Source: Geosmithia putterillii | Taxonomy: Eukaryota > Ascomycota > Sordariomycetes > Hypocreales > Bionectriaceae | Direction: 5' to 3' | Assembly: GCA_900188575.1 (NCBI GenBank) | Contig: FYEU01000316.1 | Location: 186,001-250,000, forward strand | Length of the DNA: 64,000 bases | Shown here: piece after piece, positions 32,542 through 44,802 of the stretch | Layout of the letters: each line of letters starts with the position of its first letter | How positions within the stretch are numbered: position 1 is the first letter of the stretch | Program-made: the position numbers and the translations under genes | The notes under the pieces: model-generated | Told to the model about the DNA's origin: nothing | What the model saw: the letters and a program-made list of their open reading frames with translations, nothing else | Databases searched by the model: none

Positions 32542-34370
32542 TTAGAGGTGAAGCGCGCCAACATCAGATATGCTCTTATGCTTCTTGTGGCCGGCAAGCA
32601 TTGGGGCCGGGTCGCTGGGGGCCTTGCGCTTGGCAGAGACGGGATCCAACGGGCTGCGAGCAAGGTCGCTCAGCTGCTTCTTGTGCCTCCGGACGGGTGT
32701 AAGGGGAACGCCAGCGGTGTCGAAGCGGTCGGAGCGGATGCCCCTGATAGCAGTGCTGTTAAAAGGTCCGCTAAAGTCAAGGGAGTCCTGGGTGGCCTGG
32801 TTCCGGATCATCAACTGGGAGTTGACCTGGTTACGCCGGAAGGCTCCGACAGTGGCTGGGTTGAGGTGTGACAGGACATCAGCGTCACTGGAGGCTGTTG
32901 TAGGCCGTACGGGCGTCGTCGATTTCTCGTTGCCCGTCTTGGGAGTGCCACTCTCCTCCTCGTCTGACGATGAGTCATTGTCTAGGTCGAGAAAGTCTGA
33001 CACCTTGAGACCAACCTCGGGATCTCGGTCAGATTCCCGCGATGACTCCGCTTCCAAGCTAGGCGAGCTAGGGTCAATGGCCGTGTTGGTTGTGAATACA
33101 TCGTCGAGCCCCTCGACACCCGAGTTCATCATGAAGTTGGCGGGAAAGGGGTTGAACATGAGGTCGAGGTTGTTCCCAACGGGAGACATTGGGTTGTCCA
33201 TGGGCCACTGCATGTTTTCGAAAGTGTCGAGGCGGAACTGCTCTGGGGAGAGATCAAGGCGGCGCTGGCGATCAGGTGTGAAGATCATCATCTTGCCCGT
33301 CTTCGTATTGTACACGGCCATGGGCTTCTTCTTGAGCCTATCCAGCCTAAAATGCGCAACATGAGGCTGGTCCTTGCGACGCCTTACGGGCTTCTCCGTC
33401 TCAGAGTCTGAGTCCTCATTCTCTGATATCGACGGTGATGGCTTGCGGCAGGCGGGAGGGTGTGAGTACTCCTCATCTTCGGTGGTCTCTCCATCGGCTG
33501 GACAGGGAGAAATCAGGTCAGTACATGTGATATGACAGGGGCCGGCACTGGCCACGGCAATGACTCACACTCGTATCCATCGAGATCGTTGTTGTCGAGG
33601 TCACCAAAAGCAGGGTCCAGGGCTGCAGCAGACTCGGCGGGGAAATCGTCCTCGTTGAAGGTAAAGGGTGCGTGTAGATCACTTGTGCCACCATTGGCAT
33701 TTTCGGTGTCTGACTCATCGTCAAGCCTTTCGTTGTACAGGGCAGTGTGGTCCCAGAAGGAGTCCGAGGCAGAGGACTCGTCATACTCGTTCTCAATCTG
33801 GCGGCGGAAACTAGGGTCCAGAGTTGACTGGTCGACAAAGATGTCGGGAAACATGCCAGCATGGTCATCCTCGGTAGACTCGTCGGACGAGTCGTCTGTG
33901 GGGACGTTGAATCGAACACGCCTCTGGGTGGCAACATGGTCGTTTAGGTTGAAGAAGTCTTCGGCATTGAGCTCAGCACTGTCAGACTTGATGCCTTGCC
34001 AGCTGGCATCGTCGTCGTCCGTAGCTTCGTGTGCGCTTACGGAGCCGTCACTATCATCATCGTTGTCGTCGTTATTGGAGTCGTCATCGTCGATGGCGCC
34101 GTCGTGGGCCCATCCGTTGAAGTGGTCGTGGGGTCGAGGAGTAGGAGGGGCACTCGGGCTAGATTCGCCCATGATGGCCTGCTCCTCGACCGCAAAGACA
34201 TCATCCTCATCGTCGTCCTCGTCATCGCTAATGTCGTCGACGCCAGAGTAGTCGTTGTCGTTGGAGGATAGGTCGAATGTGGAGGTGGAGCTGATGGAAG
34301 CCCGACGACCCCTACCAGTGCCTTTTACAGCAGTTGCAGGGGCAGCTTTCCGGGCGTTTCGCTTGGCCAT
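32542..34370 (-). CDS. acidic nuclear protein, Ifh1/Crf1-family transcription cofactor (probable)
   Basis: Two exons on the minus strand (34370-33569 and 33497-32542; GTGAGT donor, GTCCAG acceptor) encode about 585 aa. The first third is extremely acidic (DDISDDEDDDEDD, DDDDSNNDDNDDDSD). The conserved core is RRVRFNVPTDDSS, then MFPDIFVDQSTLDPSFRRQIE and SFWD, which resembles the CRF1/IFH1 domain. A second block, HFRLDRLKKKPMAVYNTKTGKMMIFTP, is basic and aromatic. The C-terminus is rich in Ser/Thr-Pro sites and basic patches (RRHKKQLSDL, GHKKHK). In yeast Ifh1 and Crf1 bind the forkhead factor Fhl1 to turn ribosomal protein genes on or off under TOR control. Domain match is moderate, so role is inferred. 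Confidence 0.75.
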
Positions 34371-36332
34371 GTCGTATGAATATGCAGGGGGGCGTCGAGA
34401 GTCGTGTGTTGGGCAATGGCGGTGAGGTCCCCGGGGTGAGTGGGGTACAGTACCAAAAGTGGTTCTCGTGACGATTCGGATCGAGGGGTTGACTCTTGTC
34501 CTCGGCCGATGTAGTGAAAATGGGGATGAATCGGTTCAGATATCACTGAGAACCGCTCTGGAGGAGGATTTGTTTCTTTCCGGGCAAGATATGTCGGTAT
34601 AGCGAGGAGTTGTTGTTGGAAATCGAGGTAAGTCCCCTCTCGGGTAAAACGGTTTTTGCTGTAAAAATCGGTTGTTGTAATCTCGGGGGAGCAAGCTTTC
34701 TGGAGCAAAAAAAGAGGCAGTCCAGTCGGATAAGGAAAGACAGCGTCTTGTATCCGTAAGCCTGTTTGAAAACTTCGTCGATGTGGTCGTAATTGAGTTA
34801 CTCGGTGAACTGGCTCGACTGCGAACCCAGGGGATCACCCGGGGCTCGCAGTGGGCGTTTACAGCTCAGCGACGGCCAGAGGCATCTTGACTCAACGAAG
34901 TTTTAAAGGATGATTATGTGTATGTGTCCGTTTCTGGTGCTGGAAATGTCGACTTCGTTGTCTTGCGGAATGGGTTGATATGAGGAAGAGAAAAGAAGAA
35001 AGAGGAGGCAGCAAGCAGGCGGGATGGATAACTTTTTTTTTCCTGTCGGCGTTCCATTACTCGGGGGTGGGGCCGCAGGGGCAGCCAATAGCATGGGCGA
35101 ATGTGGCACGCTCAGACTTTACTTTTTCCCTCTCTTTGGCGCTCACAGTGGATCACGGAGAGCCCCTCCTACGTAAACACTAAGGGAATATTAATGAGGA
35201 GTCATGGATTAGAGCCTGTGAACTCTTGTTACAATGATATTCGGTACGTGGTAGAGCTCCAGTGCCATATCTGAAGCTTCTGAAGCAGCCATCAGGGGAT
35301 GGGGATGACTCCTCGAGCGCGAGTTCAAATGACTTGCAGCGCCTCATTCGCTGCTGGTGATGCTAGGTAGCTAATGTGCTCCGTACGTACGAGATTATTA
35401 TGGGCTCTCCGGCTATTACAGTTTACAGAAGACAGTCACCGCCATTTGACTGAGGTGCATTAAGCGCATCTTCTTCATGTTGAAGCACCATGTGGCGTGG
35501 CACCGATGCACTGATGTGCTGTACAAGGGAGCACCCGCGTCTCAGCGACAACTCTATTGTTTTCACTTTAGACCCTTCCCTGAGCCCTCCCTCCATGCTC
35601 CCAGTCCCTGACCTCCCCTTGTCTCCGAGTCCACATAGTCGTATGCACAAGCAAAGTTCCCAAGTGGGAGTAGCCACTGGCAGTAAGCACGACGTAATGG
35701 GCTAGGCGATTATTTATAGGCCTAGGCAGGACCCCAAGACCCCTCTTTCCGCAACAGCGTTTAGTACGGAGACTGCTACAGCAACCACTTCAGGGATTAC
35801 TCCATCGCAACTGCAGTCCATAAAAATACTTCGTGGCTGCCATTGAGTACTGCTATTGCAGGGTACGCAGTCATTGAGAGAGGGACGCCCGTAAAATCCC
35901 GTCAAGACCCCTCCTTCTTCGGCTATACTTCATCTAGAGCTGCATCGAATCCATTCTGCATTACTCTATGCAGTCGAGATGTTAGAATTATCATGCCACG
36001 AGCGCTGCCGAAGCCAACATCACGCCCTTCCCAACCTGAGGGGCGGCTGTCGAGTTCGCCGTAGAGGGGCCGAGGGCCCATTGCTGCTAGTACCAGTGCG
36101 TACAGAATAGGGTGACTTTACTCAAAAGTTCACGTCACAGCAATGTGAATTTTTCTACTGGCCAAGCCAGCCAAAACAAGGAGCTTGCCGACCCCGCCGA
36201 CCACCACATCATACCACCACCATCGCCGCCGCCACCATAGCTCTGCGCTCTTTTCCGTCCTCTTAACACACACATCGCCCTACAAAACAGACGAGCTATA
36301 CCTTTATTCCTCGTTTTCAATCCATCATCAAA
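34371..36332. promoter_or_regulatory. 2-kb divergent promoter region (Ifh1-like / PGK)
   Basis: The two genes point away from each other, so this interval holds both promoters. On the PGK side the last 120 bases are C/T- and A/C-rich (CCGCCGCCACC, CTTTATTCCTCG) and end CATCATCAAA before ATG, as usual for highly expressed fungal glycolytic genes. No ORF is convincing; the middle (35200-36050) looks like plain noncoding sequence. Confidence 0.45.
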
Positions 36333-37754
36333 ATGTCGCTCTCCAGCAAGCTGTCTATCACCGACGTCGACGTCAAGGACAAGAGGGTCCTGATCCGTGT
36401 ACGTCACTATTTGCCCATTGCCCCGCCATGGATGGAGGGGTAGTGTTTTTCCCAGGGAGAATCTATGTTGCTGACCATGATAACAACGCCCAAACAGGTC
36501 GACTTCAACGTTCCCCTCGACGAGAACAAGAAGATCACCAACAACCAGCGTATTGTCGGTGCTCTGCCCACCATCAAGTACGCTCTCGAGAATGGCGCCA
36601 AGACGGTGATCCTCATGTCCCACCTTGGCCGCCCCAACGGTGCCCCCAACGCCAAGTACTCCCTCCAGCCCATCGTTCCCGAGCTCGAGAAGCTTCTCGG
36701 CAAGTCTGTGACTTTTGCCCCCGACTCTGTCGGCCCCGAGGTTGAGGAGATTGTCTCCAAGGCCACCGGTGGCGGCATTGTCCTCCTCGAGAACCTCCGC
36801 TTCCACCTTGAGGAGGAGGGCTCCTCCAAGGACAAGGAGGGCAACAAGGTCAAGGCCGACAAGGCCAAGGTCGAGGAGTTCCGCAAGGGACTGACTGCCC
36901 TCGGTGATGTCTACATCAGTACGTTTGCCCCACGTTGTACAAAAAGGGCGAGCTTTGTGTGTACCAAGTGCTAACGCCTCCCAGACGACGCCTTCGGCAC
37001 GGCCCACCGCGCTCACTCGTCCATGGTCGGTGTCGACCTGCCCCAGAAGGCTGCTGGCTTCCTCATGAAGAAGGAGCTCGACTACTTCGCTCAGGCTCTC
37101 GAGGCCCCTAAGCGTCCCTTCCTCGCCATCCTGGGTGGTGCCAAGGTCTCGGACAAGATCCAGCTCATTGACAACCTGCTGGACAAGGTCAACACTCTCA
37201 TCATCTGCGGCGGCATGGCCTTCACCTTCAAGAAGACTCTCTACAACATCCCCATTGGTGACTCCCTCTTTGACGAGGCTGGCTCCAAGACGGTCGCCGC
37301 CCTCGTCGAGAAGGCCAAGGCCAAGGGCGTCAAGGTCGTCCTCCCCGTCGACTTCATCACCGCCGACAAGTTCGACAAGGACGCCAACACTGGCACTGCC
37401 ACTGACGCCGACGGTATCCCCGACGGCTGGATGGGTCTTGACTGCGGTGAGGAGTCCATCAAGCTCTACAAGGAGGCCATTGCCGACGCCAAGACCATCC
37501 TCTGGAACGGCCCCGCCGGTGTCTTCGAGTTTGAGAAGTTCGCCCACGGCACCAAGGCCACGCTCGACGCCGTCGTTGACGGTGCCCAGAACGCCGGCAA
37601 GATTGTCATCATTGGTGGTGGTGACACCGCTACCGTCGCCGCCAAGTACGGTGTCGAGGACAAGCTCAGCCACGTCTCTACTGGCGGCGGTGCCAGCCTC
37701 GAGCTCCTCGAGGGCAAGGAGCTGCCCGGTGTCACTGCTCTGTCGAGTAAGTAA
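36333..37754 (+). CDS. pgk1: phosphoglycerate kinase
   Basis: Three exons (36333-36398, 36498-36918, 36985-37754) encode 418 aa, the usual length. Motifs in order: VDFNVPLD with Arg/His substrate residues, MSHLGRPNG, NLRFHLEEEG, NDAFGTAHRAHSS (formed at the second splice, A|AC), LGGAKVSDKI, ICGGMAFTF, WNGPAGVFEFE, and GGGDTATVAAKYG followed by STGGGASLELLEGK. The enzyme transfers phosphate from 1,3-bisphosphoglycerate to ADP in glycolysis, in the cytosol. Codon choice is heavily biased to C-ending codons and AAG, which marks strong expression and leaves a long meaningless open frame on the other strand. Confidence 0.98.
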
Positions 37755-38947
37755 ATGTGCTCAGTCATCTCATTGCAGGGTTGATGCGACGTTTTTTCAA
37801 GGTCGACGCGCAGCAAACCTGTAAATAATGGCGTCTACGACTATTGGCGTCAAGTCTGCACATAATGCAGATAACAAGGACATGTAATAGCCCCCAGAAA
37901 GATGTTACAAAAAAATTGCAAATGTACAAAAAAAACACACACACAGAACATGCCGCAACAATCGTGATGTCAGTACATGTGTGGTAAAAGTGCGCAATGG
38001 CCATTATTCACTACACGTTGGATATTACAAGCCATTAGGCGGTAGTATCTCTCTCCTAAGTCTACGAATCTAGACAACACACACGGAGGGGTTCGTCCGA
38101 GGACCCCTCTGCGGCGGAGTGAGACTCCACATGAACGGTTGCCCCTCACAAGCAGGCAAACTGGATGGCCGTGTGGGTTCCATGGACGTCAACAATCGAC
38201 CGCATTCAGGGTCCAGTGGGGCTTTGGGGCCTGGAGCATTGCGACATTTACCCTGTAATACATTACGAGCGACTTGGTGCAGGATAATACTCGTAATACA
38301 GCTGGGTTTCAGTAGCTATTTCAGTGTATCCTTTACTAGATCTTTATGATACCTCTCGATGGTATATTACTGCTCCAGATGGACATGAAGTATGAGGCGG
38401 GAGTTGATGGGTTCGCGTGTTTGGAGGACAATGGAAAGTGTATTCATACTAGTACTCTCAATGAGTTCAACAGCAAGAACATTATCAGGAACGAAACGAG
38501 CAATCCATGGGAATCAACACTAACCAGGAGCAGGACCATAATCCCGCATAAATAAAACAGCGCCCAGGATAATGCCAACTGGAATTTCTTATTGATAGGC
38601 GAGTCGAGTCGAGACTTGCACGCTGACGCCGCATACGAGTAGCGTTAATATGGGGAGAGCGAAAATGGCAGTCATATAATAATTGGAGACCCGTTTGCCG
38701 TTGCCCCGGCAGCAGCCCCCAGACCCAAAATAGTGACACAAAGGTAAATACAGTATTACCGCTTGGATGCATATTGCCGCCCAGCTTTGTGTTCACTACT
38801 CGCACATGCATTGCTATTAGTAACAATAAGTACATTGTGAAGGGAAACCCGACAGCTCGTATGCGTGCGCCCTTCTTCACGACGTAAACCATCGCATCGC
38901 ATCGCCAGCCGAGAACATCCGCTTGCTCGACCCATCGACCGAACAAA
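37755..38947. other. intergenic region between PGK and kinesin
   Basis: About 1.2 kb with the PGK 3' UTR, an A/CA-rich run near 37910-37945 and the kinesin promoter. No gene is supported. Confidence 0.4.
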
Positions 38948-41585
38948 ATGGACTCGCCAAACCGATCGTCGCACAACCTCTTCGAGGTCTACCTCCGCCT
39001 CAGACCCCCTCCAGCCTCTGCAGGCAGCGCCGAGCGCATTCTCAGCGTTGAGGCTCCGGAGGCCAATGAAGACGACAAGAAGCAGAGAGAAATCAACGGC
39101 GCTTCGCACGTCACTCTTAACCCGCCGAGCGACCGCCGTCGTGCCATCGAGCGGTTCGGCTTCACACGCGTCTTCGAGGAACAGTCGACCCAACTCGATG
39201 TCTTCAACAGCACCCAGATTCCCTCCTTTGTCCAAGGGGTACTGGCGCCCAATGGTGGCGAGGGCACCGATGCCGTAGTGGCTACTCTGGGCGTCACCGG
39301 CTCAGGCAAGGTACAGAAATTACGGGACTCGAAGAAACGGCGATGAACGGTGAAGAAAGACACGCGAACTAACCTGCTGCCTGCCTCACAGACGCATACC
39401 ATCCTGGGCTCCAAGACCACCCGCGGTTTGGCACAGATGACTCTCGATGTCCTTTTCCAGTCCATCGGGCCCAACATGCTGGATAATCACGATGTCGCCG
39501 CTTCCACAGGATCTCTGCAGTCCTGTGATCCTTCAGAAGCTTCTCTGGTTTCCGCCACGCAGTTTATCGACGCGCTGTACCCAGAACCGTCGCAGTTCTC
39601 CCGATCGCGAGCTGCCACACCCATGCTTGTACGACAAACTCCCATGCCTTGCACATTCCCCGACTCTCAGCCTCCGAGCCCGAAAAGTGTCGGGCTTGAG
39701 AGCGCCAGAGGGGAGACGACGCCACAGTCAACAAGGTGCTAGAAGCGCTCCAAGCTCTCAGTTACGCCCTCTCCCCGACAGGACATGCTCAAGCGGGCTT
39801 CCTGTCCACCAAAAAACTACATGGCCCTCACCACTTCCACGCGAAAGAAGAAAGTAAATACTAAACAAGTTGTCAAGGGCGAATCGATCGGAGTAATGTC
39901 TGGCGGTCCAAGCCGACGAAACATCCCGCGGCCTTCGACTCTACCGCAGAACCCCGATGTCAGCAATATTCGCCTGCCGTCTGACCAGTCAGCCGAGTAC
40001 GCCGTTGTCCTGTCTATGTACGAGGTGCACAACGATCGCATCTACGATCTTTTGACCCCGCCAGTCAAGTCGACCACATCCAAGGATGCCCGCCGTCGCC
40101 CCCTTCTATTCAAGTCGACCGAGCTGTCACCGGATCGCAAGGTTGTCGCCGGCCTGAAAAAGGTCGTCTGCGTTAGTCTACGGGAGGCCCTCATGGTCCT
40201 AGAGGCCGGTCTCCAGGAAAGAAGAGTCTCTGGAACGGGCAGCAACAGCACATCCAGCCGAAGTCACGGGTTCTTCTCCTTTGAGGTCATGAAGCGTACC
40301 CACAGCCGCCGTCCCGGTCCCTGGGGAGGTAACCGACTCACCATTGTGGATCTTGCCGGTAGCGAACGGGCACGCGATGCCAAGACGGCCGGTGCCACAC
40401 TGGCAGAGGCAGGAAAGATCAACGAGAGTCTCATGTACCTGGGCCAGTGCCTCCAGACGCAGAGCGAGGCCGGTACCTCGTCCAAGGTGAGTCTGAGCCC
40501 CTGCAGACGGCATATGTGGGACCTTGCATGCATATGTACTGACGAAAATGAACCCAATCCAGCCCAACATTGTGCCTTACCGGCAGTGCAAGCTCACTGA
40601 GCTGTTGTTTTCAAACTCTTTCCCTTCAGCGTCTGCAGCAGCTCACGCACCCCGTCGGAATCCGCAACGTGGTGTTATGATTGTCACGGCCGACCCTCTG
40701 GGCGACTTCAACGCCACGTCCCAGATCCTGCGCTACAGCGCTCTGGCGCGCGAGGTAACCGTTCCTCGCATTCCATCCATCACAGCTACCATCCTGGCAA
40801 ACGCGCCACCGGCTAGCTCTGCTCGACCACCGAGCCCCGTACAGCCGACGCACCACCCCCGACCATTCATGCCGCCGGGAAGCTCTGGATCATACCGCAA
40901 TGTGACGCCCGATGAACGGGTCACGATGGAGCTGGCAGCCCTCGAGATTGCACGCCTCAGCGACGACATTGATCATCTGCGCGACGAAGTCGAGCAGCAG
41001 ACGGAGGCCCGCATGACGGCCGAGGCGCACCTACTGTCCATGGAGGACCGGATGCTGGATCTCGAGGCTTCCATCCGCGACGACTGCGCCTCCGAGTTTG
41101 AGCAGCGATTGGCCATTGAGCTGGCGCGGTTCAAAGCCTCGCTTGCCGTGGAGCAGGAGCGCAACGAGGAGCATTGGGACCTGAAGGTCGACGTCCTGGA
41201 GCGTGGCCTGGACGCCTCCCACCACGACGGTGATTGCGACAAGGAAAATGTCCTTGTGGAAAACCTCGAGGAGGAGGTCGAGAGGCTGCGTCGCGAGAAT
41301 GCCGTGCTGAAGCGTGAACTCACAGGCCGCAGCCCCAGCAAGCGCCGCCCTCTTGAGGAGCGTGAGGACTACCTGCCCACGTCATCGACGTCTTCATCGC
41401 CACAGCTCTCGCCGTCAAAGACCGACAGTGGTGCCGGCGTGGCCAACCTCGGCCGCAAGCTCGAGAGGATGCATGTTAGCAACTCGCCCAGTGGACTGCG
41501 AAACGCCAGCGCCGCCAGCAACGGTAGTCCAAAGAAGGCGAAGCGCCTGGGGAATAAGAAGTGGGAGGTCGCAGAGGATATGTGA
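38948..41585 (+). CDS. kinesin-like motor protein (kinesin-6-like) with an interrupted reading frame
   Basis: Exons 38948-39310, 39392-40486 and 40563-41585 would encode about 826 aa. The motor is clear: LRLRPPP near the start, P-loop GVTGSGKTHT formed across intron 1, VVLSMYEVHNDRIYDLL, switch I NSTSSRSH, switch II DLAGSERARDAKTAGATLAEAGKINESL, and VPYRQCKLTELL after intron 2. After the motor come a short neck (AREVTVPRIPS), a coiled coil (about residues 560-700) and a basic Ser-rich tail. A large insert in the motor recalls kinesin-6, but that class call is tentative. In exon 2 the frame meets TAG at 39740-39742, inside the poorly conserved insert, while the same frame resumes as motor soon after. 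See findings for the likely cause. Confidence 0.8.
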
Positions 41586-41910
41586 GTTTATATGTAAAGG
41601 TGTTGGTTCTTGTGTTGTTTCCGTGTTTCTTGGGTGGAAGGCCTGTTGGTTGTGTGCTTGGTCTAATGGCGAATACCCTCATCTTGGTCTGTTGGATGCG
41701 ACTCTGTTCTGGTTTAAATAAGAAAATACACAATCTCTAATGTCATTTTGAACGGGCTTCTCGTTTGCATTGCAAGTATGAAGTAATAGTAATGATGATC
41801 CGCCAGACGGGGGCTGGTAACCGCTCAGCCATCAAATCACAGATACCGGGCCAGTCATTGAAGGCAGCCTAGCGTATGTCATTTTCACAGTTGAGGCCAA
41901 GTTTCGACCA
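41586..41910. other. convergent intergenic region
   Basis: About 325 bases between two converging stop codons; it holds both 3' UTRs. Sequence near 41715-41730 (AATAAGAAAATAC) resembles a polyadenylation region for the kinesin. Confidence 0.4.
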
Positions 41911-43496
41911 TCAGATCTCTGCCCTTGCCATCTCCTCGGCCATCATGTCCCAAAGACCAGTGACCCGATACGCAGACAGCCAGTAGTTTCCTTGTGGATC
42001 CTTTCCCACGACGATGAACCCATCGTTGAAGTTGTACGGTCCTTGCACACTCTGGACATAAGAAGGCAGTAGTGGGGTCTTGCGAGTGTTTCCAGGAACC
42101 GCAGCCGAAAGATCAAGCCCATAGATATTGGCCTTTTGCCAATTGGAAAACATGACAAGCTGCATCGTGGCTCCTCCGAAAAATGGAGGCGCGCGGTTTG
42201 CTGGATCCATGCGTATATATGACGCATAGGCTTCGATCTGATCGCGAGACCCTTGCTCCTTAATGGAAGTGCGGATTTGAGAAGCGAGATAACTAAGCGG
42301 CTTCGAAAAGACATCCTTCGTCGGCACAAGGGTGACGAGGAATCCCACGCAGTTGCTAAGGAAGGGCCTATTGCTCGGAACCAGGTCTTTCAATGCCGGA
42401 CGCCACTGGTAGGCTTGTTGAACGGCAATCTGATCATGTGTGTTAGCCAACCTGCGGGCACCAGATTTATATTTACATATTGTCATCTTACCATGTTCTC
42501 TGAGTTCTGAGGCTGGTCTCTTTTTGCCAATCGCGTAACCCAGGCCAGGAGGACGTCACCATCAGACACAAACGTGTCGGCACCATCATCAGCAGCATCA
42601 GCTAGCTCTTGCAACGCCTTGTTTCGGAGCTTAGTCAGGAATTCACCAGGTACGCACACCATGCGGTGCTGCTTACTGCCAATGGCAAGGGTGTAGATGT
42701 TGCGGAACACCCACGATATCAGCCCAGGTGTTCCCACTCGCACATTGGCCAACGCGTGTTCCTCTGTAACGTTCTTGCCTACATCTTCCAGAACGTAGTC
42801 GTCGGGCCGTAGCGGCTCCAGGATCTCGTCTCCTCGTCCCGCAAGCATGAGCATCCAGGCGTCGAAGAGTGCACTCTGGGCCATGGCGTCAAAGGCAAGG
42901 TGGATCCAGTGCATCACGACGACGGTCTTGTCCTTGAATGACACGATTCTTATTCCCATCTGTGGCCTGTCGGTGTAGATGTAATCATCCAGGCTCTTCG
43001 GGATGTTGGGGCCAGAGTACAGTTCTGCGAGATTGTCCGGGTCTCCGACAACTGATGGACGGCCGTCAGTGGGCGGCCTGGGTATCTTTGATCCTGTCGG
43101 ATGGTCCTTGATCAGGGTGTCGCTCAGATCTAGATGGTCGTAGCCCACGGCCGGGCGGTCCTCGGAAAAGGACTCCGGTATGTGATGCTCAAAATCGCCA
43201 TCCGCCTATATATATGAGAGTCAGATTAGTGTTAGTCTCGCCCAGTGATTGTGCGACGGTTGGTGTCTTACGCTTCGCCGAAGCCGAGCGCCCATTTTGT
43301 TCCATCCTGGCCGACGGATGACCTGCTCGAGAGAGCTGCGCAACTTTTCGGGTTCCAATACATCGTCAAACACAAACAAGGTGTACATAACAAATGTTCT
43401 GAAGATGATGGTGTTGTCGAAGAAGCCCACCGGGACAACATGGTCGGTGGCCACGTGCCCCGGTGCCGTCTTCCCACCAAACAAGAGGCCGAACAT
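41911..43496 (-). CDS. BAHD-like acyltransferase
   Basis: Three exons on the minus strand (43496-43272, 43205-42492, 42429-41911) encode about 485 aa. The BAHD active-site motif HxxxD is present as HLAFD (His177 to Asp181), followed by the second-half layout of this family: SDGDVLLAWVTRLA, then NCVGFLVTLV and ANIYGLDL, where plants have DFGWG. Such enzymes move acyl groups from CoA thioesters to alcohols or amines. Fungal members often serve secondary metabolism, but none of the neighbours is a core synthase. A divergent rhodopsin-like gene starts 1.3 kb away. Start at 43496 is the ATG of MFGLLFGG; an upstream ATG in another frame is not used by this model. Confidence 0.82.
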
Positions 43497-44802
43497 TTTG
43501 TAACTTTCAAATGATCGAGAGCTAGAAAAGAAGGTAAGAGTATATTACGGATATGAAGTGAGGAGATGTGCGATTATGAGTCTGGCCCCAGGCAGGTGCC
43601 TCAGTGGAGTGGATTGGGACTATGAAGAGATCGGGCGGTCAGGGGCGCGTATAATAGCCCGGACCCGGTAATACGAAGTATAGGCATAGCCTGGACCCAT
43701 ACCGTTCGATATTATTACGAGGAAGACTGTCAGCTATTATTACCTGTAAATACATGTAGGCAAACCTGTACAGTGATGTGGGGGTAAATTGATCTCTACG
43801 AGTCGTTGTCGAGTCTGCGGGCATGTACTCCGCTTGTCCCCGGCTGCGAGTCAAATGATAATACTACAGGTATCGTAGAGTATGTTGGGAGCGGTTGCCG
43901 GGAACTGTTAGGACGGAGACATGTCAGATAGGCTTAGCCCGCGGGGACACCCGTTGGTCTAAAACCCGCTTTCTCCCTGGCCCCCCTGTCTACGATTGCA
44001 TGAAGACTTAAAGGTTCTGTTGGTTGCAACTGCAACAACTGACGGGGAGATTTGCAGTAAGGGGACCTGTCAGATATTATGCCTAGCCCGCGGGCGCACC
44101 TTTCGGATTAAAACCCGTTCCCTTGCTAGCTCTCCTGTCTGCAGGATATGCGTACGGCCGTGCGTTGAAGAGCCAAGACGTGTGTTGGTTGAAAATCCCG
44201 ACTGGTGGTTTTGGCTGGTGGAGTCTCCCCATCCCCTTTGGTATTTCATCGTATTATTATTACGAGTACATACGAGTAGAGAACCCTAGATCCCCCCAGG
44301 GACAGATTGGGCTTGTATGGAAAAGGAGACACTCATACGAGCAGAAAAATGACGAAGAGAAAGAAATCCTGATTTATTGTAATCTTGGAGAGCAGGTTGT
44401 CGTAATTGCCCTCGAGCAGGATTGGCTACCAAGTACAGTTCCACACCACCACCCATACGGATTGTGATACGAATGCTCCGAGTTGGGAAGACTCCCTTAT
44501 AATATATGTCTTAGCAGCTATGTGCTGATTAACATAAAACTGCAAGGTCACCTCGCATGAAATCAACGTCGGATTGGGAAAGCCGAATCTCACCTATAGA
44601 TGCTTGGTTTCTACAAAAGGAAGCTGCAGCATCCTTCTTAAATTACGCGATTGGCAAGAAAACCAAGGTATGTCACACCGTGTGCAATGAGAAGCCACTG
44701 GAAAGTTTGCGTATTTTCTTTACGGCTCTTGGGACGCTGACGAGAAGACCAACATAGAAACATCGGAACCGTTGCGAGTCCATCTACAACTGAGGCAAGG
44801 CC
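43497..44802. promoter_or_regulatory. 1.3-kb divergent region with a duplicated element
   Basis: It separates the acyltransferase from the rhodopsin-like gene, which point away from each other. It contains two imperfect copies of an about 80-bp element (43911-43993 and 44056-44143), and TACGAG-type short motifs. No ORF is convincing. Confidence 0.45.
43911..44143. repeat. imperfect direct repeat of about 80 bp (two copies)
   Basis: Copy 1 (about 43911-43993) and copy 2 (about 44056-44143) share the order TGTCAGATA, TAGCCCGCGGG, a short CACC, TAAAACCCG, then CTCCTGTCT/CCCCTGTCT. They are clearly related but differ by many substitutions, among them several C-to-T type changes, and a small insertion. 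They could be remnants of a small mobile element. Confidence 0.7.

Noticed and set aside
36135..37673. 512-codon open frame on the minus strand across PGK
   Set aside because: It lies antisense to a strongly codon-biased gene and its introns. Such bias removes stops on the opposite strand, and the translation is a Gly/Val/Leu/Asp-rich string without motifs.
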